A stretch of 64,000 nucleotides of DNA from Microbacterium sp. 8M (GTDB lineage: Bacteria; Actinomycetota; Actinomycetes; Actinomycetales; Microbacteriaceae): assembly GCF_902506375.1 (NCBI RefSeq), contig NZ_LR733284.1, forward strand, positions 558,077 to 622,076. The letters run 5' to 3'. Positions 1 to 9,034 of the stretch are shown piece by piece. The translations under genes were made by a program, and so were the position numbers. The first letter of the stretch is position 1. Every line of letters starts with the position of its first letter. The notes beneath the pieces are model-generated. The model worked only from the letters and a program-made list of their open reading frames with translations, made no database searches and was not told the DNA's origin.

Positions 1-762
1 GAGCAGGGCGCCGGGCCGGTGCTGATGGCCTCGCGCCATCTCGCCCGGGTGGCGGAGTCGCGCACCGACTACCTCCGCGTGTACGCGGCTGTGCTGCAGC
101 AGGCGACGACCCCTGTCGTTCTGCACTGGCTCGGCACGGCGTTCGACCCGCAGCTGGAGGGCTACTTCGGATCCTCCGACTGGCGCGAAGCCTCGGCCAC
201 GCTGCTGCGGATCATCGCCGAGAACCCGGGCAAGGTCGCCGGCGTGAAGATGAGCCTGCTGAACGCCGAGTCCGAGATCGCGGTGCGCGAGCAGCTCCCC
301 GAGGGCGTGCGCATGTTCACCGGCGACGACTTCAACTACGTCGGCCTGATCGGGGATCCGGTCCCTGAGGCTCACGAAGGACCTGAATCGCCGCGTCGCG
401 GCCACTCCGACGCGCTGCTCGGCGCGTTCGCCGCGATCACTCCGGTCGCTTCGGCCGCGATCCAGGCGCTCGACGCCGGGGATCCGGCGCGGTACCTCGA
501 GATCCTCGGGCCGACCGAGGAGCTCAGCCGTCAGGTGTTCGCCGCGCCCACGTTCTACTACAAGACCGGCGTCGCCTTCCTGGCGTGGCTGAACGGCCAC
601 CAGCCCGCGTTCCAGATGGTCGGCGGGCTGCACTCCGCGCGCAGCCTGCCGCATCTCAGCCGCATCGTCGAGCTCGCGAACGCGTCGCTCGCGCTGGAGG
701 ATCCGGAGCTCGCGCGTGAGCGCTGGCACGGCATGCTGCGACTGAACGGGGTGGACGCATGA
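1..762 (+). CDS. DUF993 family protein (dihydrodipicolinate synthase-like), 3' part
   Basis: The gene enters from the left edge; 253 residues of open frame are present, ending in TGA at 760-762. The text resembles the DUF993 family, which has an aldolase-like (dihydrodipicolinate synthase superfamily) TIM barrel; family members are about 380 residues, so roughly the first third is missing. Visible landmarks are the VVLHWLGTAFDP strand, the KVAGVKMS segment that would carry the superfamily lysine, and the FTGDDFNYVGLI segment. The stop overlaps the next start (ATGA at 759-762), so it is translationally coupled to a sugar phosphate isomerase. I infer an aldol cleavage or dehydration step in catabolism of an unknown sugar or sugar acid. 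No substrate can be read from the sequence. Confidence 0.75.
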   Translation, partial: EQGAGPVLMASRHLARVAESRTDYLRVYAAVLQQATTPVVLHWLGTAFDPQLEGYFGSSDWREASATLLRIIAENPGKVAGVKMSLLNAESEIAVREQLPEGVRMFTGDDFNYVGLIGDPVPEAHEGPESPRRGHSDALLGAFAAITPVASAAIQALDAGDPARYLEILGPTEELSRQVFAAPTFYYKTGVAFLAWLNGHQPAFQMVGGLHSARSLPHLSRIVELANASLALEDPELARERWHGMLRLNGVDA

Positions 763-1625
763 CCGCCGTGGATCCGCACCTGTCCATCAACCAGGCCACG
801 ATCAAGTACGCCGACCTGGCCACCGCGCTCCGCGTGACCGCCGAAGCCGGCGTGCAGGCCATCGGGCTGTGGCGCGAGCCCGTGAACGAGGTCGGTCTCG
901 ATGCGGCCGCGCGCATGCTGGCGGATTCCGGCCTGCGGTTCACGACGCACTGCCGCGGCGGGTTCTTCACCCTGCCCGAGGGAGCGGAGCGCGCCGCCGC
1001 ACTCGACGACAACCGGCGCGCGATCGAGGAGACGGCGACGCTCGCCGCCGCCGGCGCCGAGGGCTCCACGGCCGTGCTCGTGCTCGTCGCCGGCGGGCTA
1101 CCCGAGGGGTCGCGCGACCTCATCGGCGCACGGGAGCGGGTGCGCGACGCGATCGGCGCGCTGTCCGCCGACGCGCAGGCGGCGGGCGTCACACTCGCGA
1201 TCGAGCCGCTGCATCCGATGTACGCGTCGGACCGGGCCGTGGTCTCGACGCTGGGCCAGGCGCTCGACATCGCCGCCGACTTCGACCCCGCCGTGGTCGG
1301 CGCGGCCGTCGACACCTTCCACATCTGGTGGGATCCCCAGGTGCTCGAGCAGATCGCCCGCGCCGGGCGCGAGGGCCGCATCGCGACCTACCAGGTGTGC
1401 GACTGGAAGACGCCGCTGCCCGCAGACGTGCTGCTCAGCCGGCACTACCCGGGCGATGGCGTCATCGACTTCGGATCCCTCACCCGGGCGGTCGTCGCGG
1501 CCGGCTACGACCGCGACTTCGAGGTGGAGATCTTCAACGCGGACATCTGGGCCCAGGATCCGGCCGAGGTCGTGCGCCGCACCGCCGAGACCTTCGCAGC
1601 GGCGGTCTCGCCGCACCTGGCCTGA
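759..1625 (+). CDS. Sugar phosphate isomerase/epimerase (xylose isomerase-like TIM barrel)
   Basis: A 288-residue protein of the AP endonuclease family 2 / xylose isomerase-like fold. Candidate metal ligands sit at barrel strand ends as in the family: E149 in AIEPLHP, D185 and H188 in VDTFHIWWDP, and E257 in FEVEIFN. Members of this family isomerise or epimerise ketoses or inosose-type compounds using a divalent metal. The start ATG overlaps the stop of the DUF993 gene by four bases, so the two are coupled. A second TIM-barrel isomerase follows after a 123-bp gap that holds a dispersed repeat. The operon context supports a role in sugar or polyol catabolism; the substrate is unknown. Confidence 0.85.
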   Translation: MTAVDPHLSINQATIKYADLATALRVTAEAGVQAIGLWREPVNEVGLDAAARMLADSGLRFTTHCRGGFFTLPEGAERAAALDDNRRAIEETATLAAAGAEGSTAVLVLVAGGLPEGSRDLIGARERVRDAIGALSADAQAAGVTLAIEPLHPMYASDRAVVSTLGQALDIAADFDPAVVGAAVDTFHIWWDPQVLEQIARAGREGRIATYQVCDWKTPLPADVLLSRHYPGDGVIDFGSLTRAVVAAGYDRDFEVEIFNADIWAQDPAEVVRRTAETFAAAVSPHLA

Positions 1626-1642
1626 CGCCTGCTCCGCTGCGC

Positions 1643-1705
1643 TTCGCGGTTCCTGAGCGAGCGCAGCGAGACGAAGGACGCACCGGGACTGTCGAAGAGC
1701 GACGG
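1643..1705. repeat. Dispersed GAGCGAGCGCAGCGAGACGAAGG-type repeat
   Basis: The gap between the two isomerase genes contains a copy of the dispersed repeat with core CCTGAGCGAGCGCAGCGAGA at 1652-1671, followed by a weaker CTGTCGAAG segment. It separates genes that otherwise look like one operon. Related copies occur at ten or more places in the window. Confidence 0.75.
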
Positions 1706-1748
1706 CGCTCCCTCGTCGCCCCGCCAGAACGCATGAAAGGCTGACCCC

Positions 1749-2546
1749 ATGAGCATCCGACCTGGACTGTGCTCCGTGACCTTCCGGCAGCTGGATCCGG
1801 CGGCGATCGCGGCGCTCGCCGCCGACGCCGGACTCGAGGCGATCGAGTGGGGCGGCGACGTGCACGCGCCCGCAGGGGACACGGCGCGCGCGGCCGAGGT
1901 CGCGCGCATCACCGCCGACGCCGGCCTCGCCGTCGCCTCCTACGGCTCGTACTTCCGCGGCGACGCGGGGGAGGAGATCGCCCCCGTGCTCGACGCGGCG
2001 GAGGCCCTCGGCGCCGACCGGATCCGGGTCTGGGCGGGGCGGATCGGATCCGCCGACGCGACGGCGCAGGAGCGTGCGGCGACGATCGACGCGCTGGCGG
2101 CCGCCGCCGACCAGGCCGGCGCGCGCGGGGTCTCGCTCGCGCTCGAGTTCCACGGCGGCACCCTCGCCGACGACGCGGAGCAGACGCTGCGCGTGCTGGA
2201 CGAGGTCGGCAGCCCGCACCTTTCCACGTACTGGCAGCCCACGGTCGGCGCCTCCGACGACGTCGCCGTAGCCGAGTACCGGCGGCTCGCCGACCGCGTC
2301 TCCGCGGTGCACGTGTTCTCGTGGTGGCCCGCCGCGGAGCGCCTCACGCTCACCGCGCGCGACGGGCTGTGGCGGGCGTTCGCCGCGGCCGCGCTCGCCG
2401 CCCCGGTGCCTCCGCGCGATGCGCTCCTCGAGTTCGTGCCCGGGGACGAGCCGTCAGCCCTCGCCGCCGAGGCCGCCGCCCTGCGGACTTACCTCGACCG
2501 GCGGGGTCTCCCCGGCGCCCCCGCGGGAACTATGCTCGGGGCATGA
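1749..2546 (+). CDS. Second sugar phosphate isomerase/epimerase family protein
   Basis: A 265-residue TIM-barrel protein of the xylose isomerase-like family, only distantly similar to the one just upstream. It opens with the short typical N-terminus GLCSVTFRQLDP; E133 in ALEFHGG is a candidate metal ligand, followed by STYWQPTVG (159-167) and a late HVFSWWP motif. The start at 1749 is preceded by a GAAAGG ribosome binding site. Its stop overlaps the LacI start (ATGA at 2543-2546). With the DUF993 protein and the other isomerase it probably acts on one sugar pathway, but I cannot assign the step. Confidence 0.83.
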   Translation: MSIRPGLCSVTFRQLDPAAIAALAADAGLEAIEWGGDVHAPAGDTARAAEVARITADAGLAVASYGSYFRGDAGEEIAPVLDAAEALGADRIRVWAGRIGSADATAQERAATIDALAAAADQAGARGVSLALEFHGGTLADDAEQTLRVLDEVGSPHLSTYWQPTVGASDDVAVAEYRRLADRVSAVHVFSWWPAAERLTLTARDGLWRAFAAAALAAPVPPRDALLEFVPGDEPSALAAEAAALRTYLDRRGLPGAPAGTMLGA

Positions 2547-3607
2547 CACCGGAAAGCCCTTCCCTGCGCACCGGATCCGGCGCCCCTCATGCCGTGACGC
2601 TGCAGGACGTCGCACGCGAGGCCGGTGTCTCGCTCGCCACGGCCTCGCGCGTGCTGAACGGCTCGGAGCGCAAGGTCGCCGAGGCCTACCGGGAGCGGGT
2701 CGAGCGGGTCGCCGAATCGCTCGGATACACGCCCAACATGTCGGCGCAGGCGACCGCCCGCGGGCATTCCCCGATCATCGCGCTCCTCGTGGCGGACATC
2801 GCCGACCCCTACTTCGGCCAGATCGCGGCAGGTGTCGCCCGCGGCGCCGACGAGCGCGGCCTGGTCGTGACGATCTCCATCACCGAGCGGGATCCGGAGC
2901 GCGAGAACCGGATCCTGCGCGCCCTGCGCGGGCAGCGGCCGCAGGGCATCATCCTCGCCGCATCCCGGGCGGACCGCGGCGCCGAGGAGGGCGCGGCGGA
3001 CGCCGCCGACGCCGAGCTGGCGGCGTTCGAGCGCTACGGCGGACGCGTGGTCGCGTTCGGGGAGCGCCCCGGGGGCAGCGGCACGCGCGCGATCGTGATC
3101 GACAACGCGGGCGGGGCGGAGGAACTCGGCCGGCGCATGGCCGCGCTCGGCTACCGCAGGGCGATCGGCATCGGCGCTGCGGAGGGCGTGCGCACTTCCG
3201 ACGACCGCCTCAACGGCTTCGCCCGCGGGTTCGCTTCGGGCGGGGGGCGCCTGGACCGGATCCATCGCGGCGACTTCCGCAGGGAGTCGGGGGCCGCGGC
3301 GATGGCGGCGGCGCTGGCCGAGGGCGTCGAGCCCGGCACGCTCGTGTTCGGGATGAGCGATGTGGTGGCCCTCGGCGCGATGTCGGCGATCCGCGGGGCG
3401 GGCCGCGAGGTCGGCGCGGACATCGCGGTGTGCGGGTTCGACGACGTCTCCGCGAGCGGCGATGTGAGCCCCGCGCTGACGACCGTGCGGGTGCCGCTCA
3501 ACGACGCCGGATACCAGGCGTTCCGCGCCGTCGTCGACGAGGACTGGACCCAGGCGCCGCTGCCGGTCGAGGTGATCGTGCGCGGCAGCACCCCGCGCAT
3601 CGCCTAG
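2543..3607 (+). CDS. LacI family transcriptional regulator (local sugar operon)
   Basis: A 354-residue LacI-type repressor. The N-terminal helix-turn-helix spans about residues 19-40 (VTLQDVAREAGVS then ATASRVLNG), the hinge lies near YTPNMSAQATARG, and a periplasmic-binding-like effector domain follows with the VCGFDDV and LTTVRVP motifs close to the C-terminus. The ATG at 2543 is chosen because it overlaps the stop of the upstream isomerase and gives a normal family length; the open frame extends further upstream without homology. Last gene of the operon, so probably autoregulated with the catabolic genes. Confidence 0.92.
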   Translation: MTPESPSLRTGSGAPHAVTLQDVAREAGVSLATASRVLNGSERKVAEAYRERVERVAESLGYTPNMSAQATARGHSPIIALLVADIADPYFGQIAAGVARGADERGLVVTISITERDPERENRILRALRGQRPQGIILAASRADRGAEEGAADAADAELAAFERYGGRVVAFGERPGGSGTRAIVIDNAGGAEELGRRMAALGYRRAIGIGAAEGVRTSDDRLNGFARGFASGGGRLDRIHRGDFRRESGAAAMAAALAEGVEPGTLVFGMSDVVALGAMSAIRGAGREVGADIAVCGFDDVSASGDVSPALTTVRVPLNDAGYQAFRAVVDEDWTQAPLPVEVIVRGSTPRIA

Positions 3608-3653
3608 CCGGCGTCGCTGCGACGTCTTCGCCCGGCATCGCCTAACCGCGTCG

Positions 3654-3846
3654 CTGATGGTCCCTGAGCGTCCTTGGTCTCGCTGCGCTCGCTCAGGAAC
3701 CGCGTGGCGAGACGAAGGGCGCTCAGGAACCGCGCGCCGGGGGCGATCGAAACGCCCTTCGTCTCGTCGCTGCGCTCCTCGCTCAGGGACTGGCGAGTCA
3801 GGAACCGGGCGGCGAGACCAGGCGCGCTCAGGAACCGCGTGGTGAG
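3654..3846. repeat. Array of CTCGCTCAGGAACCG repeats between convergent genes
   Basis: Between the LacI and pgm stops lie at least four degenerate copies of the dispersed repeat (GCTCAGGAACCGCG, GGCGAGACGAAGGGCGCTC, TCGCTGCGCTCGCTCAG), in both orientations. Inverted copies can form stem-loops, so the array may end transcription from both sides. No credible coding sequence is seen. Confidence 0.8.
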
Positions 3847-3853
3847 ACGCGCG

Positions 3854-5497
3854 TCAGCCGCCGAGCGCGGCGCTGACGACCGAGCGGGCCTCCTCCTGCA
3901 CCCGGGCGAGGTGCTCCGCGCCGAGCAGCGACTCCGCGTAGAGCTTGTACACGTCCTCCGTGCCCGAGGGGCGCGCGGCGAACCAGGCGTGCTCGGTCTG
4001 CACCTTGAGGCCGCCGATCGCCGCGCCGTTGCCGGGCGCGTGCGAGAGCTTCGCGGTGATCGGCTCGCCCGCGAGCTCGGTCGCCGACACCGACTCCGGC
4101 GACAGCTTCGACAGCGCCGACTTCTGCTCCGGCGTGGCGGGAGCGTCGACGCGCTGGTAGGCGGAGGCGCCGAACGCCTCCTCGAGCTCGCGGTAGCGCT
4201 CGGACGGCGTCTTGCCGGTCACGGCGATGATCTCCGCGGCCAGCAGGCAGAGCAGGATCCCGTCCTTGTCGGTCGACCACACGGATCCGTCCTTGCGCAG
4301 GAACGACGCCCCGGCCGACTCCTCGCCGCCGAACGCGACCGAGCCGTCGAGCAGGCCCGGCACGAACCACTTGAACCCGACGGGCACCTCGAGCAGGCGC
4401 CGGCCCAGCGACTCCGCCACGCGGTCGATGATCATCGACGAGACCAGGGTCTTGCCGATGGCCGCATTGCGGTCCCAGCCCTCGCGGTGCGAGAAGAGGT
4501 AGTCGATCGCGACGGCCAGATAGTGGTTGGGATTCATCAGCCCGGCGTCGGGGGTGACGATGCCGTGCCGGTCGGCGTCGGCGTCGTTGCCGGTGAGCAC
4601 GTCGTAGTCGCCCTTCTTGGCGACCAGCGAGGCCATCGCCGACGGCGACGACGGATCCATCCGGATCTTCTCGTCCCAGTCCAGCGTCATGAAGCGCCAG
4701 GTCGGGTCGACCTCGGGGTTCACGACGGTGAGGTCGAGACCGTGCATCTCGCCGATGAGCGCCCAGTACTCCACCGAGGCCCCGCCGAGCGGATCCGCGC
4801 CGATGCGGACGCCGGCCTTCTTGATCGCCTCCACGTCGATGATCGACGGCAGGTCGCGCACGTAGGCGTCGCGGAAGTCGTAGGTGCCGAGGCTGCCGGC
4901 GTCGATGTCGGCGAAGCGGGTGCGCTTCACGCCCTCGAGGCCCTGCTCGATGAGCTCGTTCGCACGGTTCGCGATCCAGCCGGTCGCGTCGGTGTCGGCG
5001 GGGCCGCCGTGCGGCGGGTTGTACTTGAACCCGCCGTCGCGGGGCGGGTTGTGCGACGGGGTGACCACGATGCCGTCGGCGCGTCCGGGCTCGTCGTCGC
5101 TGCGGTCGCGGTTGTAGGTGAGGATCGCGTGGCTGAGCGCGGGGGTCGGCACCCACGCGTCGCGGGAGTCGACGAGCACATCGATGCCGTTCGCCACGAG
5201 CACCTCGATCGCGCTGCGCTCCGCCGGACGGCTCAGCGCGTGCGTGTCGCGGCCGAGGAACAGCGGGCCCGTGATGCCCTGCGCCGTGCGGTAGTCGACG
5301 ATCGCCTGCGTCGTGGCGAGGATGTGCTGCTCGTTGAAGCTGCCGCTCAGCGACGAACCGCGATGTCCGCTCGTGCCGAACACGACTCTCTCCGTGGACA
5401 CCGCCGGATCGGGGATCCGGTCGTAGTAGGCGGCGATCAGCTCGTCGACGTCGATCAGGTCGCTTTCCTCCGCGGGGAGGCCGGCACGGCTCGTCAT
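3854..5497 (-). CDS. pgm: Phosphoglucomutase (alpha-D-glucose phosphate-specific)
   Basis: A 547-residue alpha-D-phosphohexomutase, the usual length of bacterial Pgm. It interconverts glucose 1-phosphate and glucose 6-phosphate, feeding glycogen, trehalose and cell-wall precursor synthesis. Motifs in order: the N-terminal [10 protein letters not shown] (40-49), the phosphoserine loop TPSHNPP with S148, the metal-binding [10 protein letters not shown], the sugar-binding GGEESAG, and the C-terminal phosphate loop [10 protein letters not shown]. The frame opens 44 codons upstream of the chosen ATG, but those residues have no family resemblance. Convergent with the LacI gene, divergent from pheA. 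Confidence 0.95.
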   Translation of the reverse strand: MTSRAGLPAEESDLIDVDELIAAYYDRIPDPAVSTERVVFGTSGHRGSSLSGSFNEQHILATTQAIVDYRTAQGITGPLFLGRDTHALSRPAERSAIEVLVANGIDVLVDSRDAWVPTPALSHAILTYNRDRSDDEPGRADGIVVTPSHNPPRDGGFKYNPPHGGPADTDATGWIANRANELIEQGLEGVKRTRFADIDAGSLGTYDFRDAYVRDLPSIIDVEAIKKAGVRIGADPLGGASVEYWALIGEMHGLDLTVVNPEVDPTWRFMTLDWDEKIRMDPSSPSAMASLVAKKGDYDVLTGNDADADRHGIVTPDAGLMNPNHYLAVAIDYLFSHREGWDRNAAIGKTLVSSMIIDRVAESLGRRLLEVPVGFKWFVPGLLDGSVAFGGEESAGASFLRKDGSVWSTDKDGILLCLLAAEIIAVTGKTPSERYRELEEAFGASAYQRVDAPATPEQKSALSKLSPESVSATELAGEPITAKLSHAPGNGAAIGGLKVQTEHAWFAARPSGTEDVYKLYAESLLGAEHLARVQEEARSVVSAALGG

Positions 5498-5670
5498 GCC
5501 GACAGTCTGCCGCGTCGGGACGAGGTTCGCATCTTGATTTCCGTGCGCCTGTGCCGACGCGGATCCGCTCCCGTCCTGGATCCGTGCGGCTCCTGTGCCG
5601 GATCCCGCCGAACGGACCCCGCAGGTCACGGACGCCGGCGCGTCCGACGGCGCGGACTAGGCTGAACGCC

Positions 5671-6624
5671 GTGACCGATGCCGCCCCCGCCCGCCGCACC
5701 TACAGCTATCTGGGTCCCGCGGGCACCTTCACCGAGGCTGCGCTGGACCAGGTCCCGGAGGCACGCGGTCAGAACTGGCGCCCGGTGCACAACGTCGGCG
5801 AGGCGCTCGCGGACGTGCTGGAGGGGCGCAGCGACGCGGCGATGATCGCGATCGAGAACTCCGTCGAGGGCGGGGTGACCACCACCCTCGACGCGCTGGC
5901 GACGCTGCCCGGGCTGCGGATCGTCGGCGAGTACCTCGTGAAGGTGGACTTCGTGCTCGTCGCCGCTCCCGGGACGCGCATCGAGGACGTGACCGTGATC
6001 GCCGCACATCCGGTCGCGTACGCACAATGCTACGGCTGGCTGGGCGAGCACCTCCCGCGGCACCAGCACGTGCCCGCCGCGAGCAACGTCGCCTCGGCCC
6101 TCGGGATCCTGGACGGATCCCTGCCCGCCGACGCCGCGATCGCTGCGCCCGGCATCGTCCAGCACCACGAGCTGGAGCTGCTCGCCGACGGCATCGGCGA
6201 CAACGACAACGCCGTCACCCGCTTCGTGCTCGTGGCCCGCACCGTGGCGCCCGCGCCGCCGACGGGCGCCGACAAGACATCGCTCATCGTCGAACTGCCC
6301 GAGGACCACGCCGGTGCGCTGCTCGAGCTGCTGGAGCAGTTCTCCACCCGCGGCATCAACCTGTCGCTGCTGCAGTCCCGCCCGATCGGCGACGAGCTGG
6401 GCCGGTACCGCTTCGTGCTCGACGCGGACGGGCACATCCAGGACGAGCGCATGGCCGATGCGCTGCTCGGGATCCGCCGGTTCAGCCCGCGCGTCGTCTA
6501 TCTCGGCTCGTACCCCCGGGCCGACCGCCGCATCGTGAAGTACCCCGAGCGCTACGCGGACGACGTGTTCGTCGAGGCGCGCGACTGGCTGCGGGGTCTC
6601 ATCGCCGGCGAGCCCGAGGCCTAG
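5671..6624 (+). CDS. pheA: Prephenate dehydratase
   Basis: A 317-residue enzyme converting prephenate to phenylpyruvate in phenylalanine synthesis. The catalytic domain (about residues 8-185) has the opening YLGPAGTFTE, the ENSVEGGV motif and the TRF motif (NAVTRFVLV). An ACT domain follows (about 200-280) for phenylalanine feedback; its GALLELLEQF helix is standard, while the usual ESRP motif reads QSRP. The GTG at 5671 is chosen because homology begins immediately after it. Stand-alone, not fused to chorismate mutase, as is normal in actinobacteria. Confidence 0.94.
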   Translation: MTDAAPARRTYSYLGPAGTFTEAALDQVPEARGQNWRPVHNVGEALADVLEGRSDAAMIAIENSVEGGVTTTLDALATLPGLRIVGEYLVKVDFVLVAAPGTRIEDVTVIAAHPVAYAQCYGWLGEHLPRHQHVPAASNVASALGILDGSLPADAAIAAPGIVQHHELELLADGIGDNDNAVTRFVLVARTVAPAPPTGADKTSLIVELPEDHAGALLELLEQFSTRGINLSLLQSRPIGDELGRYRFVLDADGHIQDERMADALLGIRRFSPRVVYLGSYPRADRRIVKYPERYADDVFVEARDWLRGLIAGEPEA

Positions 6625-6635
6625 GGATCCGCTGC

Positions 6636-6683
6636 GTTCTGGCGTTCTGGCGTTCTGGCGTTCGGGTGTTCTGGCGTCCGCGC
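6636..6683. repeat. 8-bp tandem repeat (GTTCTGGC) downstream of pheA
   Basis: Starting 11 bp after the pheA stop, the 8-mer GTTCTGGC occurs three times in a row (6636-6659), followed by the degenerate units GTTCGGGT, GTTCTGGC and GTCCGCGC. The period runs directly into the left arm of the palindrome that begins at 6684 (GTTCAGGT). Confidence 0.85.
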
Positions 6684-6743
6684 GTTCAGGTCGCAATTTC
6701 TGCGGCAAGACGCCGGTTTTGAAGCAGAGATCGCGACCTGAAC
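6684..6743. repeat. Dispersed palindrome, CAGGTCGCA family, copy 1
   Basis: The left arm at 6684-6703 (GTTCAGGTCGCAATTTCTGC) pairs with 6724-6743 with two mismatches over 20 bp, around a 20-nt spacer. It lies between the convergent pheA and kinase genes and could act as a bidirectional terminator. The arm sequence recurs at 11923 and 33130. Confidence 0.85.
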
Positions 6744-6774
6744 CCGGGTTCGGGGCCGTGGGACGCCGTCGCCG

Positions 6775-7404
6775 TCAGCCCACGGGGACGATGAGATCGG
6801 CGTGGTCGCGGCGCGCGCGGATCCGCCGCGCATTCGGCTCGTCGACGTACGCCACCCAGGCCTCGGCCTCGGCGGGCGACTTGCCGAACGCGACGTGCCG
6901 GGCCACCAGCCGCCGGATCCGCAGGTCCTGCGGGACGTCGGCGTACCAGATCTCCGCGGCGACGTCGCGCACGAGCGGCCACGGCGCGGTCTCGTCGAGC
7001 AGGTAGTTGCCCTCGGTGAGCACGAGCGCGGGACCGGGCGGGATCACCCGGTCGGCGGCGATCGGCTGCTCGATCGTGCGCTCGAACCCGGGCACGTAGA
7101 CCGGATGGTCCACCTCGCTGAGCACGCGCCGCAGCGTCGCCAGGTAGCCCCACCCGTCGAAGGTCTCGACCGCGCCCTTGCGCTGCCGCAGGCCGAGGGC
7201 ATCGAGGTTGGCGTCGCCGAGGTGGAATCCGTCCATGGGCAGCCACGCCGCCGGCACGCCCCGGGCGGTGAGCGCAGCGAGCAGGGCGGTGGTCAGCGTG
7301 GTCTTGCCGGCTCCGGGCTCGCCGGCGATGCCGAGCACGACCCGGTCCGCCCGTCCGGCCAGCACGGCCGCACGGGCGACGAGGGCGGGGTCGAGCTCTG
7401 GCAC
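6775..7404 (-). CDS. P-loop nucleoside/nucleotide kinase family protein (uridine kinase-like)
   Basis: A 209-residue kinase of the phosphoribulokinase/uridine kinase-like group. The Walker A motif GEPGAGKTT lies at residues 28-36; PMDGFHLGD follows, the usual substrate-contacting segment of this group; VLTEGNYLL is the strand before the Walker B region; and a late RRLVARH segment resembles the lid. Close relatives are annotated as nucleoside/nucleotide or fructose kinases, so the substrate is uncertain. It ends next to a dispersed palindrome and is convergent with pheA. Confidence 0.82.
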   Translation of the reverse strand: MPELDPALVARAAVLAGRADRVVLGIAGEPGAGKTTLTTALLAALTARGVPAAWLPMDGFHLGDANLDALGLRQRKGAVETFDGWGYLATLRRVLSEVDHPVYVPGFERTIEQPIAADRVIPPGPALVLTEGNYLLDETAPWPLVRDVAAEIWYADVPQDLRIRRLVARHVAFGKSPAEAEAWVAYVDEPNARRIRARRDHADLIVPVG

Positions 7405-7778
7405 GCTCGCACTCTAGCGGGGTGCGGCCGGGTGTGGCGGCGCGCGGGGTGCGAGGTGCGGGCGGCCTCTCCATCGGGCGCTGGCGCCGGGAGGGGCTTC
7501 GCCCACCCCGCGAGAGGGAAAACGCTGCTCGCAGCACGGCCGCAGCGTCGTTTTCCGTCTCTGAGGGGATCCGGATAGGCCCGCGGGATGGAAAACGCTG
7601 CTCGCAGCCCCGCCGCAGCGTCGTTTTCCATCTCTGAGGGGATACGGACGGACCCGTGAGCGGGAAACGCCGTCGGCAGCCGGATCCTGGCGCCCCTATT
7701 CATCTCGTCCCGGTCGGGCTCACAAAGCGCTGCGCCGTGTCCCCGGTCGCGCGCTCTCCGCCCGCGGCCGCGCCTGCC
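7405..7778. repeat. Non-coding gap with GGAAAACG palindromes
   Basis: No credible gene lies in these 374 bp. Two tandem copies of a palindromic element are present: 7517-7556 and about 7590-7630. Each reads GGAAAACGCTGCTCGCAGC, then GCAGCGTCGTTTTCC as the opposite arm, and each is followed by TCTCTGAGGGGAT. A third, degenerate remnant (GGGAAACGCCGTCGGCAGC) starts near 7662. Related elements occur at 21000-21115. Confidence 0.8.
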
Positions 7779-8822
7779 TCAGTCGGCGAGCAGCTCCAGC
7801 GTCTGGATGCGGCCGGGCGTGCGGTGCGGATCCTCGGCGGAGAAGGATCCTGCGACGGGGGAGATCATGATCTCGTCGACGCCGTGCTGCTCGGCGAAGG
7901 CCTCCAGCGACGCGCGCACGGAGGCGGCGTCGCCGACGAACCAGTTCGCGAGGGCGGCGGCGTGGATCTGCTCCTCCTGCGGGTCCGGGCTCGCGGCCAG
8001 GGCGGCCCGTGCCTGCTCCACGGTCTCGAGCGCGGTGAGCGGACGGTTCAGCCGCAGCCGCGCCATCATCCGCAGCTGCGGGATGGCGCGCTCGGCGGCC
8101 TCCTCGGCGGTGGGCGCGGCGACGACGTTCGCGGTGAGGAAGGTTCGCGGCTCGGGGTGCGCCTCGGTGGGGCGGAAGCCGTCGCGGTACAGGGACAGGG
8201 CGCGGTCGAGGCCGTGGCCGGAGAAGTGGTTCGCGAAGACGTAGGGGAGGCCGAGCGACGCGGCGAGCTGCGCCGAGTAGTCGCTGGATCCGAGCAGCCA
8301 CACCTCGGGCGCGCCGGTGGCGGCGGGCGTCGAGCGCACCGCGTACTCGCCGCCCGACGTGAACTGCACGGTGGCGCCGTCGGGCTGCAGCATGAGCGCG
8401 ATGTCCTGCACGTGGTCGGGGAAGCGCTCCACGTCGCCGGCCGTGCCGGAGGCGCGCAGCAGCTGGGTGATCACGGGGTCGCTGCCCGGGGCGCGGCCGA
8501 TGCCGAGGTCGATGCGGCCCGGGGCGATCGCCTCCAGCGCGGCGAACTGCTCCGCGACGATGAGCGGCGCGTGGTTGGGCAGCATGACGCCGCCGGATCC
8601 CACGCGGATGCGCTGCGTGCGCGCAGCGGCTGCAGCGATGAGCACCGGCGGGGCGGTCGAGGCCACGGCCGGCATGTTGTGGTGCTCGGCGAACCAGTAC
8701 CGCCGGTAGCCCAGCTCGTCGGCGCGCGCGGCGAGGGCGAGCGACGCCGACACCGCCTGAGCGCTGGTCTGCCCGGTGCGCACCGGGACGAGGTCGAGGA
8801 CGGAGAGCGCGAGAGAAGACAT
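7779..8822 (-). CDS. LLM class flavin-dependent oxidoreductase
   Basis: A 347-residue member of the luciferase-like monooxygenase superfamily (YhbW-like group). Signature segments are FAEHHNMPAVAS near residue 44, the GVMLPNHAPLIVAEQFA stretch, DLGIGRAPGSD, and the C-terminal VDEIMISP. These enzymes use reduced FMN to oxidise small organic substrates; the real substrate is not predictable. It is monocistronic, divergent from the phosphoribosyltransferase gene. Confidence 0.9.
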   Translation of the reverse strand: MSSLALSVLDLVPVRTGQTSAQAVSASLALAARADELGYRRYWFAEHHNMPAVASTAPPVLIAAAAARTQRIRVGSGGVMLPNHAPLIVAEQFAALEAIAPGRIDLGIGRAPGSDPVITQLLRASGTAGDVERFPDHVQDIALMLQPDGATVQFTSGGEYAVRSTPAATGAPEVWLLGSSDYSAQLAASLGLPYVFANHFSGHGLDRALSLYRDGFRPTEAHPEPRTFLTANVVAAPTAEEAAERAIPQLRMMARLRLNRPLTALETVEQARAALAASPDPQEEQIHAAALANWFVGDAASVRASLEAFAEQHGVDEIMISPVAGSFSAEDPHRTPGRIQTLELLAD

Positions 8823-8825
8823 CCC

Positions 8826-8905
8826 TCAGGGCAACGCGACCGGATCCCGGGGCATTCCGGATCCGAGTCCCGCGGCATTCCTGATCCAGATCGGTTCCGT
8901 CCCGG
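8826..8905. repeat. Imperfect direct repeat upstream of the LLM gene
   Basis: Read on the minus strand, GGATCAGGAATGCCGCGGGA and GGATCCGGAATGCCCCGGGA lie one after the other with a 23-bp period, just upstream of the oxidoreductase start. They may be operator-like or another local tandem duplication. No clear promoter could be chosen. Confidence 0.5.
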
Positions 8906-9034
8906 CACAAATCAGGCTGCGCGCGACTCTGCAACGCTGGAAGTCGCTGGTCCGGTCGGGACGGAGTCGCCCAGCCTGAATTGCGCACGCCGGTGACCCT
9001 TGACCCGTCCGCGCCACCGGCGTAGGCCGGAGGC

